From assembly GCF_010977555.1 (NCBI RefSeq), contig NZ_CP048815.1:4208501-4272500 (forward strand): a DNA stretch of 64,000 nt, in the 5' to 3' direction. Position 1 is the stretch's first letter. The number at the start of each line of letters is the position of its first letter. The notes beneath the pieces are model-generated. The model was not told where the DNA came from. It did not search any database and saw nothing but the letters and a program-made list of their open reading frames with translations. Position numbers and translations under genes: made by a program. This document shows, one piece after another, positions 25,653 through 34,207 of this stretch. This DNA is from Caulobacter rhizosphaerae. Its GTDB lineage: Bacteria > Pseudomonadota > Alphaproteobacteria > Caulobacterales > Caulobacteraceae.

Positions 25653-28600
25653 TTATCGGGTTTCCTGGCGTTGCAGCGTCACCGGTCCCAGCAATCCGGA
25701 TGGCGACAGGGGCGACGACGGCTCGAACGGCTGGATGGGCGCGAAGGTGTATTTCCGAGCCCCGGGCTGCAGGTCGCCGATCATCCGATTGGCCCAGAAG
25801 TTCACGACCCTGACCTCCAGCCTGTTCTCGCCTGGCTTGATCTGATCGGTGACGTCGACGGCGAACGGCGGCTTCCATAGCACGGGCAGGACCTTGCCGT
25901 TCAGGGTGACGGTGGCGAACTCGCGCACCTCGCCCAGGTCCAGCGACAGGCGCGCGCCGGAACCGAGCCAGGCCCTGGGAACGGTCAGGGTCTTCTCGTA
26001 GGTGGCCGCGCCGGAAAAGTAGCGGACGCCGGGGTCCGGCTGCTCGGTCCAGGAGCCCAGGGCGTCCAGGGTGATGGACGCGGGCGCGTCGAGGCCGGGC
26101 GCGAACCGGACGGTCCAAGGTCCATCGATCCGCGCGAGGGTGGTGGTGGTCCGGACGGGCGCGGGACGGCTAGCGGTCTTCGCCGGCTGGCGGAAGACCA
26201 CGAACACGGCGTCGCTGGGGCCCAGGGCCAGAGGGACACGTGTGCGCGAACCCTCGATCGCATAGCCGGCCGGGGCCGCCGCGCCGGTGTCGGCCCGCCA
26301 GATCTCCGGGGCCTTGCCGGCGACGCGGAAGTCGAGGTCGGCCTCGACCCTCTTGCCGGAGGTGTTGGCGACGAAGAACAGTTCGCCGTCGTCGAGAACC
26401 CGGCGCGTCCAGACCAGGCTGTCGCTGGGCGACCGCACCGCCGGCGCGATCCCGGCCCCTGCCAGGATCTGACCGACCTCGCCCGAGCGCACCCGTCCCC
26501 CGCCCCACAGCCGGTCGGCCAGCCCGCGCCACTCGGCGTCGGCGGCCGTCCCGCCCGACAGGCTGGGCGAGCCCACCGGCCGCTCGCCGATCACCAGGGC
26601 GCCGGCCGCCGCCAAGGCGTCCAGCTTGCGCAGCACCGGCAGGCTCAGCCGATCGATACGCCGCGGAAGAACCAGGGCGCGATAGCTGACGCCGGACGGC
26701 AGGATCAGCCGCCCGCCCGCCACCGACAGTCGCTGGATCAGGCTCTCCGCATCCAGATAGTCGAAGTCGTAGCCCGGCGGCAGGCTCGCCTTTCCGCCCT
26801 CCAGCAGCGGCAGGCCGGCCGCCGCGCCCTCGCCGTAGAAATAGGCGATGTCGGCGCCCGGGCGACCCTGGCGCAGCATCCAGGCGCTGCGGGACAGGTA
26901 GTCGGTCCAGGCTCGCATCTCGCCCTCGGCCCAGGTCTCGTTGCGCGACAGGTGCTGGCCGTACTGGCGCAGGGTCATGCCCGGCCTGCGGTCCAGGAAC
27001 GGCTGGTGGGCCGAGGTGTGCAGCACGAAGTGGTTGACGCCCTCGGCCAAGTAGCGGTCGACGATGGGCTTGGCCTGCCAGGGACCGGTCCGCCAGGGCT
27101 CCTCGCCCATGGTGGTCAGGGCCTCGGCGCCGACCAGGGGCTTGCCGTAGACGTGGGCGGCCGAGGCGGCCTCGCGGATGTCGGCCAGGTGCGCGGCCGG
27201 TGGCGGCTTGTCCTGGGCGTAGACCCAGAACTCGCCCATCGGCAAGTCGGCCCGGCCCTTGGCCTGCAGGCCGTCCGCGGTGGTCGGCAGGTCGACGCCC
27301 GGGGCCTCGGCGGCGTAGGTCAGGCCCTCGCCGTGCAGAACCCTGGCGATCTCTTCGAAATGGTGCTCGGTCAGCAGGTCGGCCAGGGTGCGGCGGTAGT
27401 CCCAGAGGAAGCGCTCGGTGCGGGCCGCGTCGTCCACCACCCGCCCCGTCAGGGCCGGCAGCCACGGCGTCAGGTCGTAGCCGCGCCGCCTGGCGAACTC
27501 GGCCGGCATGGCCTCGGTCCAGTTGGCCTGACCCGCCTCCCAGCTGTCGGTGATCACGAAGCCCAACCCGCCCCCTCCAGCCTTGGGGCCGTACAGCTCA
27601 CCGAGTTCGGCCTTCAGCGGGTCCAGCAGGCCGTGCATATGGGCCCGCACATGGTCGGCGTTCAGCTTGTCGACCTCCAGGCCCAGGCTCTCGGCCGAGG
27701 CGGGCGTGTCGCGGCGGCCGGTCAGGGACCAGCCCAGGCGCAGCACGCGCCAGCGGCCTGGCGGCGGCGACCAGTCCAGCGTTCCGTCGGCGCGAAGGCG
27801 GTCGGTCAGGTCCAGCACGCCTTCCGCCGGGATCCCCTGCCCTCCGGCCGGCGTGACGACGGCCTCGTAGTCGTCCAGCACGCCCCAGCCGGCCTTGTCC
27901 TCGAAGCGATTGACGCGGGGGTCGGCGTGCGGGGCGAACTCGGTGACGACAACCGGCTTGTCGGCCTCCAGGCGCAGGCGGACAACGCGGCCCGTCGCGG
28001 CGGGGAAGGCGAAGGTGCGGACCGGCAGGCCCTGGCGCGCCTCGCCCGGCAGCACGGCCAGCGGACGAAACGCCACGCCGTCGTCGCTGACCTCGACCAC
28101 GCCCTTCGGCATGGCGCCCTCGACCCCGACCGTCACCGCCCGCAGCGTCACGGGCTTGGCGAAACGCAGCGTCAGCCAGCCCTGCGCCGCCAGAGGCGCC
28201 AGGGCCGGCGCGGCATAGGCGCCGTCCGACAGGCGGGCGGCGTCGACCACGCCGGCGCTGGACGCCGCCGCCGGCCCGACGGCCGCCGCCTCGTCCGGCG
28301 TCAGTCGCCAGGCCACGACCTTGACGTCGCGATAGAGCCGCGGCTCGGCGAAGCGGGCGTTGATCGGCAGGTCCTGGAACGGTCCGCTGGCCCCGGGCGG
28401 CGGGGGCAGGCGGTGCGGCCCCCGGCCCGACAGCGTCGTCTCGCTCCAGACCAGCTTCTTCATGGCCTGCTGCGGCGTCACCCAGGGACCGCCGGTCTCG
28501 CTCCAGCCGCCGCCGGCCGCCAGGCCGAAGTCGAGACCCAGCGCCCGGGACCGCGCGGCGGTGTAGCGGACCATCGCCTTCCATTCGGGCGAGCCATAGC

Positions 28601-28883
28601 CGACCCGATGCTCGACATATTGCGGGATCGGCGGCGAGCCGAAGCCGATGTCGAACAGGATCGGCCCGCCGATCCCGGCGCGCTTCATCCAGTCCAGATC
28701 GAGACGGATGCCTTCCTGGGTGACGTTGCCGTTGATCCATTGCCAGAAGACCTGGGGCCGCGTGGCGGCGGGCGGCGTCTCGAAACCGGCGCGGAGCGCG
28801 TCTTCGGCTTGGGCGGTCGAGGGAGCGAGACAGGCGCTCGCCAGCATCGTCGCCAGGCCGAAACTGATCCCACGCCCCGCCAT
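25653..28883 (-). CDS. GH106 alpha-L-rhamnosidase, secreted
   Basis: A 1076-residue enzyme. A signal peptide (ATMLASACLAPSTAQA) is followed by the GH106 opening FWQWINGNVTQEGIRLDLDWMKRAGIGG. The long catalytic barrel contains ITDSWEAGQANWTEAMPAEFARRRGYD and GAEALTTMGEEPWRTGPW, with the family's acidic residues. The C-terminus carries a galactose-binding-like beta-sandwich (LSLDLGEVREFATVTLNGK). GH106 removes alpha-L-rhamnose, in known gut cases from rhamnogalacturonans. It follows the PME-LamG pair after 116 bases that hold a separate candidate operator, and precedes TonB receptor 1 on the same strand. Confidence 0.92.
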   Translation of the reverse strand: MAGRGISFGLATMLASACLAPSTAQAEDALRAGFETPPAATRPQVFWQWINGNVTQEGIRLDLDWMKRAGIGGPILFDIGFGSPPIPQYVEHRVGYGSPEWKAMVRYTAARSRALGLDFGLAAGGGWSETGGPWVTPQQAMKKLVWSETTLSGRGPHRLPPPPGASGPFQDLPINARFAEPRLYRDVKVVAWRLTPDEAAAVGPAAASSAGVVDAARLSDGAYAAPALAPLAAQGWLTLRFAKPVTLRAVTVGVEGAMPKGVVEVSDDGVAFRPLAVLPGEARQGLPVRTFAFPAATGRVVRLRLEADKPVVVTEFAPHADPRVNRFEDKAGWGVLDDYEAVVTPAGGQGIPAEGVLDLTDRLRADGTLDWSPPPGRWRVLRLGWSLTGRRDTPASAESLGLEVDKLNADHVRAHMHGLLDPLKAELGELYGPKAGGGGLGFVITDSWEAGQANWTEAMPAEFARRRGYDLTPWLPALTGRVVDDAARTERFLWDYRRTLADLLTEHHFEEIARVLHGEGLTYAAEAPGVDLPTTADGLQAKGRADLPMGEFWVYAQDKPPPAAHLADIREAASAAHVYGKPLVGAEALTTMGEEPWRTGPWQAKPIVDRYLAEGVNHFVLHTSAHQPFLDRRPGMTLRQYGQHLSRNETWAEGEMRAWTDYLSRSAWMLRQGRPGADIAYFYGEGAAAGLPLLEGGKASLPPGYDFDYLDAESLIQRLSVAGGRLILPSGVSYRALVLPRRIDRLSLPVLRKLDALAAAGALVIGERPVGSPSLSGGTAADAEWRGLADRLWGGGRVRSGEVGQILAGAGIAPAVRSPSDSLVWTRRVLDDGELFFVANTSGKRVEADLDFRVAGKAPEIWRADTGAAAPAGYAIEGSRTRVPLALGPSDAVFVVFRQPAKTASRPAPVRTTTTLARIDGPWTVRFAPGLDAPASITLDALGSWTEQPDPGVRYFSGAATYEKTLTVPRAWLGSGARLSLDLGEVREFATVTLNGKVLPVLWKPPFAVDVTDQIKPGENRLEVRVVNFWANRMIGDLQPGARKYTFAPIQPFEPSSPLSPSGLLGPVTLQRQETR

Positions 28884-28943
28884 GCGTTGTCCCTGTCATT
28901 TCGCCTGAGGCGCCACCATAGCCGCGGGCGCTGAAAGCGAAAG

Positions 28944-28964
28944 CTGGTATGATGATTATATCAG
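28944..28964. promoter_or_regulatory. Candidate operator upstream of GH106
   Basis: CTGGTAT (28944-28950) and ATATCAG (28958-28964) form an inverted repeat matching at 6 of 7 positions, with a 7-base AT-rich spacer. It is 61 bases before the GH106 start in a local AT-rich pocket, which suggests a promoter/operator and a separate transcript start for GH106. Confidence 0.4.
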
Positions 28965-28999
28965 ATCACCTTCGCGCGGCGCTTGTCGCGAGCGCCGCC

Positions 29000-29725
29000 C
29001 TAGATCCCCGCCGGCAGCTTCAGGAACATCTCCGGCTTGAGCGCGGCGGGCGTGAAGCGGGCCTGGCGGATCGCGCCCTTGAAGTAGTCGACCCGGTTCA
29101 TCCGCACGCCGACAGAGGCCCGCCCGGGGCCTTGCGGGGTGAAGGCGATCTTCGCCTCGCCCTGCAGCTGGCCGTCGACATAGGCGCGGTAGGTCTCGCC
29201 GTCATAGGTCTGGGCCACGTGGCGCCAGCGGCCGACCGGAAACAGCTTGTCGGGAGCGACCAGGGTCTGCTTGTAGCCCGGCCCGTTGACGAAGGCGTCG
29301 AGGTACCACTGGTCCCCGACCACGCGCAGCTCGAACAGCATCCGGGTGTTGGACGGCGTGGCGGGCGCGGGGATCGGCTCGTCGGAAGCCAGATGGAACC
29401 ACCGCTGGGCGAACACGCCGCCGTCGGGCCGGATGAAGGCCTCGAAGGTGAAGGTGGCGGCGCCCGCCAGGGGATGGCGGTCGATGAACAGGGCGTCGTC
29501 GACGCCGTCGAACAGCACCGCCTTGCCCAGCGGCGTGTCGATCACGGTCGGCGCGCCCTCGACACGGGTCGCTTCGCCGCCGATGCGGTCCAGGCAGTCG
29601 AAGGTCCAGACGACGGCGGCAGGCTTGGCGGCGGCGGACTTGGCGGCGGCGAGGGCGGGCCCGGCGGCCAGACTGGCGGCGGCGCCAAGCAGAAGGTCGC
29701 GGCGGATCATTGCGCTATTGGCCAT
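29000..29725 (-). CDS. Tat-exported LamG/concanavalin-like protein
   Basis: A 241-residue protein with a twin-arginine leader (MIRRDLLLGAAASLAAGPALA) and a LamG-type beta-sandwich: KAVLFDGVDDALFIDRHPL, then FTFEAFIRPDG and GRWRHVAQTYDGETYRAYVDGQLQGEAKI. Such domains bind glycans or act as accessory modules. No catalytic residues can be assigned. Two starts are possible, 29725 or 29710; the latter puts the Arg pair at the N-terminus. It begins 2 bases after the pectin methylesterase stop, so the two are tightly co-expressed. Confidence 0.8.
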   Translation of the reverse strand: MANSAMIRRDLLLGAAASLAAGPALAAAKSAAAKPAAVVWTFDCLDRIGGEATRVEGAPTVIDTPLGKAVLFDGVDDALFIDRHPLAGAATFTFEAFIRPDGGVFAQRWFHLASDEPIPAPATPSNTRMLFELRVVGDQWYLDAFVNGPGYKQTLVAPDKLFPVGRWRHVAQTYDGETYRAYVDGQLQGEAKIAFTPQGPGRASVGVRMNRVDYFKGAIRQARFTPAALKPEMFLKLPAGI

Positions 29726-29727
29726 CT

Positions 29728-30840
29728 TCAGAACCCCGTCCAGCCGTCAAGCACCGTGGGGACCGTATAGGCCCGCGCCTGCGCCGTCGTCAGCTGGCGA
29801 CGACGCCTGGATGACCTGCCCGCGCCCGGTCCATGGCTGGCGTATTCGAACAAACGCGCGTCCTCCGGCTCCAGCATGGCGCGGCGACCGCCTTTCAGAT
29901 TGTAGTGCATCGGATACCAGCCCTCGGGCACGATGTGGTCGTCCATCCAGCAGCGGACGAAGGCCGCCTGCCCGACCGCGTCGGGATTGCCGTAGCGGCC
30001 GTCCGGGAAGGCCATGGTGTGACGCCAGGGCCGGCCCAGGGCCATGGTGTGATCGGGCATGTCGGCGTCGCGGGTCAGGCGGCAGTCCAGGAATACCAGG
30101 CCGAACCGCTGATGACGATCGGTGTCGGGCGCGGCGATGAAGCCATGGAAATCCTTGCCCGGCCGGGTGCGCGCGCGGATCTCGCAACGGTCGAACACCG
30201 CCCGGCCGGCGCCATAGATGAAGTCGACGCAGCCGCTGACATAGCAGCGCCGGAACAGGCTGCGGCCGGCGTCGGTGAACAGGGTGTCCTGCCAGCCGGT
30301 CAGAGCCACGTCCTCGAAATAGGCCTTGTCCGAGCCCTTGCCCAGCTTCAGGGCCGTGGCCTGGGCGCCGCTGGCGCCGGTGCGGTCGTAGTCGACCTCG
30401 GCCGGCATGTGACCCGGATAGTCGAAGTCGTTGGCGATCGTCAGCCGCTCGGCCCGGAAGCCGGGCGCGGTGACCGTGACGGTGGCGATTTCGGCCGGAC
30501 CGCCGGGGCGGTTTCGGCCGGCGGCGTATTCGTTGAACACGATGACGCTGGCCGTCCGTCCCTCGCCGATCAGGTGGACGTTGGGGCGGGTGACCGCAAC
30601 CTGCTCGCGCCAGGTTCCGGCCGGGACCAGGATGCGGAACGGCCGGGCGCCATCGGCGGGCGCGGCGTCCAGTGCGGCGGCCAGGGTGGGGAAACCCTTG
30701 GCGCCGCCTCGATCCCGGCCCTCGCGGTCGAGCACCGCGTCGAACGCCGGTCGGGACGCGGCGCGAGCCGGCCCGACGGCCAGGGCGGCCAGGGCCCCGC
30801 CGGCGAACAGCACGGTCCGGCGATCATGAAGCATCGACAT
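29728..30840 (-). CDS. Pectin methylesterase (CE8), Tat-type leader
   Basis: A 370-residue right-handed beta-helix esterase. The leader has RRTVLFAGGALAALAVGPARA, a twin-arginine type. Catalytic motifs are GWQDTLFTDAG, CVDFIYGAGRAVFD (the nucleophilic Asp in VDF) and LGRPW with its Arg. It removes methyl esters from homogalacturonan, making it accessible to lyases such as the PL1 at 52309. The frame runs back to 30969, but the start at 30840 begins the leader; an in-frame ATG lies at 30834. It follows TonB receptor 2 with a hairpin between. Confidence 0.92.
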   Translation of the reverse strand: MSMLHDRRTVLFAGGALAALAVGPARAASRPAFDAVLDREGRDRGGAKGFPTLAAALDAAPADGARPFRILVPAGTWREQVAVTRPNVHLIGEGRTASVIVFNEYAAGRNRPGGPAEIATVTVTAPGFRAERLTIANDFDYPGHMPAEVDYDRTGASGAQATALKLGKGSDKAYFEDVALTGWQDTLFTDAGRSLFRRCYVSGCVDFIYGAGRAVFDRCEIRARTRPGKDFHGFIAAPDTDRHQRFGLVFLDCRLTRDADMPDHTMALGRPWRHTMAFPDGRYGNPDAVGQAAFVRCWMDDHIVPEGWYPMHYNLKGGRRAMLEPEDARLFEYASHGPGAGRSSRRRRQLTTAQARAYTVPTVLDGWTGF

Positions 30841-30857
30841 CGGCGATCCCCAGGGAC

Positions 30858-30887
30858 GCCGGGGCGCGGCCAAGGCCGCGTCCCGGC
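30858..30887 (-). terminator. Hairpin between TonB receptor 2 and pectin methylesterase
   Basis: Arms GCCGGGGCGCGGCC and GGCCGCGTCCCGGC pair over 14 positions (one G-T) with an AA loop. It lies 5 bases after the receptor stop and 17 before the esterase start. There is no long U-run, so an attenuator or 3'-end stabiliser is more likely than a full terminator. Confidence 0.6.
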
Positions 30888-30892
30888 CGTCA

Positions 30893-33850
30893 TCAGAACG
30901 TGTAGCGGAAGCCGACGAAGAACTCGCGGCCGGTCTCATGGTAGAACGACACCAGCTGACTGGAGTCATAGTACTGGTCCTGGATCTCGTTGGTCAGGTT
31001 CACCGCCTCGAAGGTGAAAGCCAGGTTCTTGGTCCAGTTGTAGGTGGCCGAGGCGTCGATGTTCATCGTCGCCTTGGTGCCCTCGACGTCCGAGCCATTC
31101 CGACCGGGGATCTGCGTCAGGTACTTGCTGCGATAGGCCGCCGAGACCCGGCTGCTGAACTTGGAGTCCTCGTAATAGAGCGTGGCGTTGTACGAGGTCT
31201 TCGACAGGTTGGTCAGCTGGCCCTTGGCCGCCACCGCGCCGGTCGAGGTCAGGTAGGTGACCTCCGAGGTGACCCGGGTGATGTTGCCCAGGAAGCCGAA
31301 CTTGTCGAACGGCGCCGGCAGGAAGGTGAAGGGCTGCTGGTAGTTCAGCTCGATCCCCTTGAGCGGACCGCCGGGGGTGTTGATCGAGGTGCTGAACTGC
31401 CAGACCGGCAGGTCGGGCGAGCAGCCCGGCGTCGTGCCGCAGGCGGCGACCGCGGCGCTGTCGGGCAGGCCGAACGGATTCTTGTCGAACGTCGACAGGG
31501 CCGAGGTGTAGCTCTGCACGAAGGTCGAGATGTCCTTGTAGAAGAACGCCGCCGACAGCAGGGCCTGGGGCTGGAAGTACCATTCGAACGCCAGGTCGTA
31601 GGTCTTGGCGCGATACGGATCCAGGAAGGGGTTGCCCGAACTGACGGTCTTGGTGCTGCCCGTGCTGATGTTGACCCCCGGGGTCAGCGAGCCGAGGTTC
31701 GGCCGCGACATGACCTTGGCCGCGCCGAAGCGGATCAGGACGTCTTCGGTCGGCTCGATCACCAGGTTCAGGGCCGGCAGGAAGTCGTTGTAGCTGCGCG
31801 TGGCGGTCGAGGCCGAGATGGTCTGGTAGTTCACGCCGCTGACCGTGGACGGCACGACGCCGTAGCCCAGCGACTTCTGGCGGGTCTGCACGTAGCGGAA
31901 ACCGAGATCGCCGCGCACCGGGACACCCCAGGCGCTGAAGTTGAAGTCGCCCTGCAGGTAGCCCGTCGTATCCCATTCGTTGACGGTGTAGTTGCTGCCC
32001 AGGCTGGGCTCGACGCCCAGATTGTACATGCCGCAGCCGGTGGTGAAGCAGGTGGTGGCGAACGGGCTGCGCCACACCGTGCCCGGGGTCGTGGTGACGG
32101 CGCTGTTGTAGCTGGGATCGTTCATGTGCAGCGCGGTAACGGCCGCGTTCAGGTCGGGCGTGATCCATGAGCTGACATTGCCGGCCGGCAGGCTCAGGCT
32201 CGAGAAGTCGATGGTCTGGGCGTAGGAGGAGCGCGGGATGTTGCGCAGCGCCGCCAGGGTCACCGGATTGACGTTGGCCGTGGTGCCGTTCGAGCGGGCC
32301 AGGGCGACGCTGTCGGTCTCGTAGGCCTTGTAGGCCAGACCGCCCTTGATCTTCAGATTGTCGTTCCAGTCATAGGCGCCGTCCAGCTGGGCGGTCTTGT
32401 AGCTGTTGTCGACGAAGCCCTGGACCATGCGGATCTCCGCCAGGGTCCAGGCGTCGGCGTTGGCGGTGTCGCCCGTGCCGTAGGTGATGGTCGGGTAATC
32501 GTCGCCGCGGCTGTAGTCGTAGCTGTAGCCTTGGACGTTGTACTGGTCCCACTGGACGGTGTTCTGGACCGGGTTCTTGAACTCCGACTTGGAATAGCCC
32601 AGCACGCCGTGGATCTTGAACCGGTCGGTCAGCTGGTGTTCCCCGTCGAGGGTGAACTGCTTGAACTCCGTCTCCAGCTCGTCGTGGCGCTGCTCGGTCT
32701 TCAGGTCGATGTTGTTGAACGTGCCCTTGGTCATCACCGGAAAACCGGTGCGCGGCGTGGCGATGGTGTAGTCCACCACGTCGACCTGATTGATGCCGCA
32801 CGAGGCCGGCGAACTGGCCGTGCAGGCGCCGGCGGTCTGGGGCGTGAAGGTCTCCAGGAAGTCCTCGTTACGCTGGCCCTTGAAGTCGGCGTACAGCATG
32901 TCGAACGTGAACAGCGTCTTGTCGCTGGGGGCCCATTGCAGCGAGCCGGTCGCACCCAGGCGCTCCTGCTTGTTCTTGTACCAGTCGAAGCGTGGGATGC
33001 GGGGATGGACGGCGGCGTTGGCCTCGGCGCAGGCGGCGGCGTTGGTCGCGCAGGTCACGCCCCTCACGCTACGAAAGCCGGGGGCCGCGGCCGTGCCGGT
33101 CTGCCAGCGCACGGTGCTCGTGCCCTCGTCCAGCAGCTCGCGCTTGGAATAGGCGATCGAGAACAGCGCCCCGAGGGTGTCGTCGCGCCAGGTGTTGGAG
33201 ATCAGGGCCGCGGCGCGCGGATTATATTTGTCGGCCAGGTCGTTGTAGCCCTCCTTGCCCGAGATCGCGAAGTTGAAGCCCCGCTTGTCGAACGGCCGCG
33301 CCGTGCGCAGGTCCACCGTTGCGCCCAGCGAGCCTTCCTCGGTCTCGGCCGAGGCGGTCTTCTGCACCGTGATGCGGTTGAACAGGTCCGAGGCGAAGAC
33401 GTTGAAGTCGAACGAACGGCCGCGGTTGGTGCCGCCCGAGGCGTCGGTGCCGCCGGAGGTGCTCAGCGCCTCCATGCCGTTGATCCGCACCCGGGTGAAC
33501 TGGGCGCCCAGGCCGCGCACCGAGATCTGCCGCCCCTCGCCGGCGTCGCGCGAGATCGCCACGCCCGGGATGCGCTGGATGGATTCGGACAGGTTCAGGT
33601 CGGGGAACTTGGCCATGTCCTCGGCGTAGATGGCGTCGACCGCCGCCGCCGAGGTGCGCTTGACGTTCAGCGCCTGGGCCAGGCTGTTGCGAAAGCCGGT
33701 GACGACGACGGCCTCGACGGTGCTGTCCTCCGCGGGAGGTGGCGGGGTCTGGGCCTGGGCGTGGGCCGTCCCGCCGATCGCCAGCAGCAGGCCAAGGCTG
33801 GCGCCGCCGCAGAACAGGCGCGCGCGAAAGGAGCCGGATGATTTCCGCAT
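30893..33850 (-). CDS. TonB-dependent receptor, carbohydrate type (receptor 2)
   Basis: A 985-residue outer membrane receptor of the same subfamily as receptors 1 and 3. A signal peptide (LLLAIGGTAHAQA) is followed by a TonB-box region AVVVTGFRNSLAQALNVKR, a plug with FPDLNLSESIQRIPGVAI and SVRGLGAQFTRVRINGMEA, and a barrel ending EFFVGFRYTF. It heads the leftward receptor-PME-LamG unit. The divergent promoter shared with the GH105 fusion contains two TGACACCGGT sites, so expression is probably tied to a pectin-derived inducer. Confidence 0.93.
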   Translation of the reverse strand: MRKSSGSFRARLFCGGASLGLLLAIGGTAHAQAQTPPPPAEDSTVEAVVVTGFRNSLAQALNVKRTSAAAVDAIYAEDMAKFPDLNLSESIQRIPGVAISRDAGEGRQISVRGLGAQFTRVRINGMEALSTSGGTDASGGTNRGRSFDFNVFASDLFNRITVQKTASAETEEGSLGATVDLRTARPFDKRGFNFAISGKEGYNDLADKYNPRAAALISNTWRDDTLGALFSIAYSKRELLDEGTSTVRWQTGTAAAPGFRSVRGVTCATNAAACAEANAAVHPRIPRFDWYKNKQERLGATGSLQWAPSDKTLFTFDMLYADFKGQRNEDFLETFTPQTAGACTASSPASCGINQVDVVDYTIATPRTGFPVMTKGTFNNIDLKTEQRHDELETEFKQFTLDGEHQLTDRFKIHGVLGYSKSEFKNPVQNTVQWDQYNVQGYSYDYSRGDDYPTITYGTGDTANADAWTLAEIRMVQGFVDNSYKTAQLDGAYDWNDNLKIKGGLAYKAYETDSVALARSNGTTANVNPVTLAALRNIPRSSYAQTIDFSSLSLPAGNVSSWITPDLNAAVTALHMNDPSYNSAVTTTPGTVWRSPFATTCFTTGCGMYNLGVEPSLGSNYTVNEWDTTGYLQGDFNFSAWGVPVRGDLGFRYVQTRQKSLGYGVVPSTVSGVNYQTISASTATRSYNDFLPALNLVIEPTEDVLIRFGAAKVMSRPNLGSLTPGVNISTGSTKTVSSGNPFLDPYRAKTYDLAFEWYFQPQALLSAAFFYKDISTFVQSYTSALSTFDKNPFGLPDSAAVAACGTTPGCSPDLPVWQFSTSINTPGGPLKGIELNYQQPFTFLPAPFDKFGFLGNITRVTSEVTYLTSTGAVAAKGQLTNLSKTSYNATLYYEDSKFSSRVSAAYRSKYLTQIPGRNGSDVEGTKATMNIDASATYNWTKNLAFTFEAVNLTNEIQDQYYDSSQLVSFYHETGREFFVGFRYTF

Positions 33851-34207
33851 GGTCGTCCCTCCCAGGATTTTCGGCGTCGTTTATGACACCGGTATCATTG
33901 TTCCCGCATGTTGCGATTGCTTTCCATATTTTTCAAGACGAAAGCGGGCGGGCCAGGATCCGATCCCGCAAACGGCCCCTATAGCCACGCTTGGGCACCG
34001 ATGGTCTCGACAGCAGGCGGTGCGGTTTGCTGTTGTTTATTTTCGACAAGTCGCGACACCGGCGAGGCCGATCCAGACGACCTCGACAAACGCGGTCGAA
34101 AGTCTCGCGCGGCGTCCGGATCGGCTTTGCCAACTACCATTTTATGGCATAGAAATCCATATAATGAAAATGACACCGGTTGCAGTGGCGTTTTGCGGAG
34201 GAAAATC
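33851..34207. promoter_or_regulatory. Divergent control region: TonB receptor 2 / GH105-GH78-GH28
   Basis: A 357-base gap, less GC-rich than the genes, between the leftward receptor and the rightward GH105 operon. Site A at 33883-33898 is ATGACACCGGTATCAT, a near-palindrome 33 bases before the receptor start. Site B at 34170-34185 is ATGACACCGGTTGCAG, 22 bases before the GH105 start. A related perfect palindrome is in the receptor 3/PL1 gap. The even symmetry around CG is typical of LacI-family operators. Confidence 0.6.
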
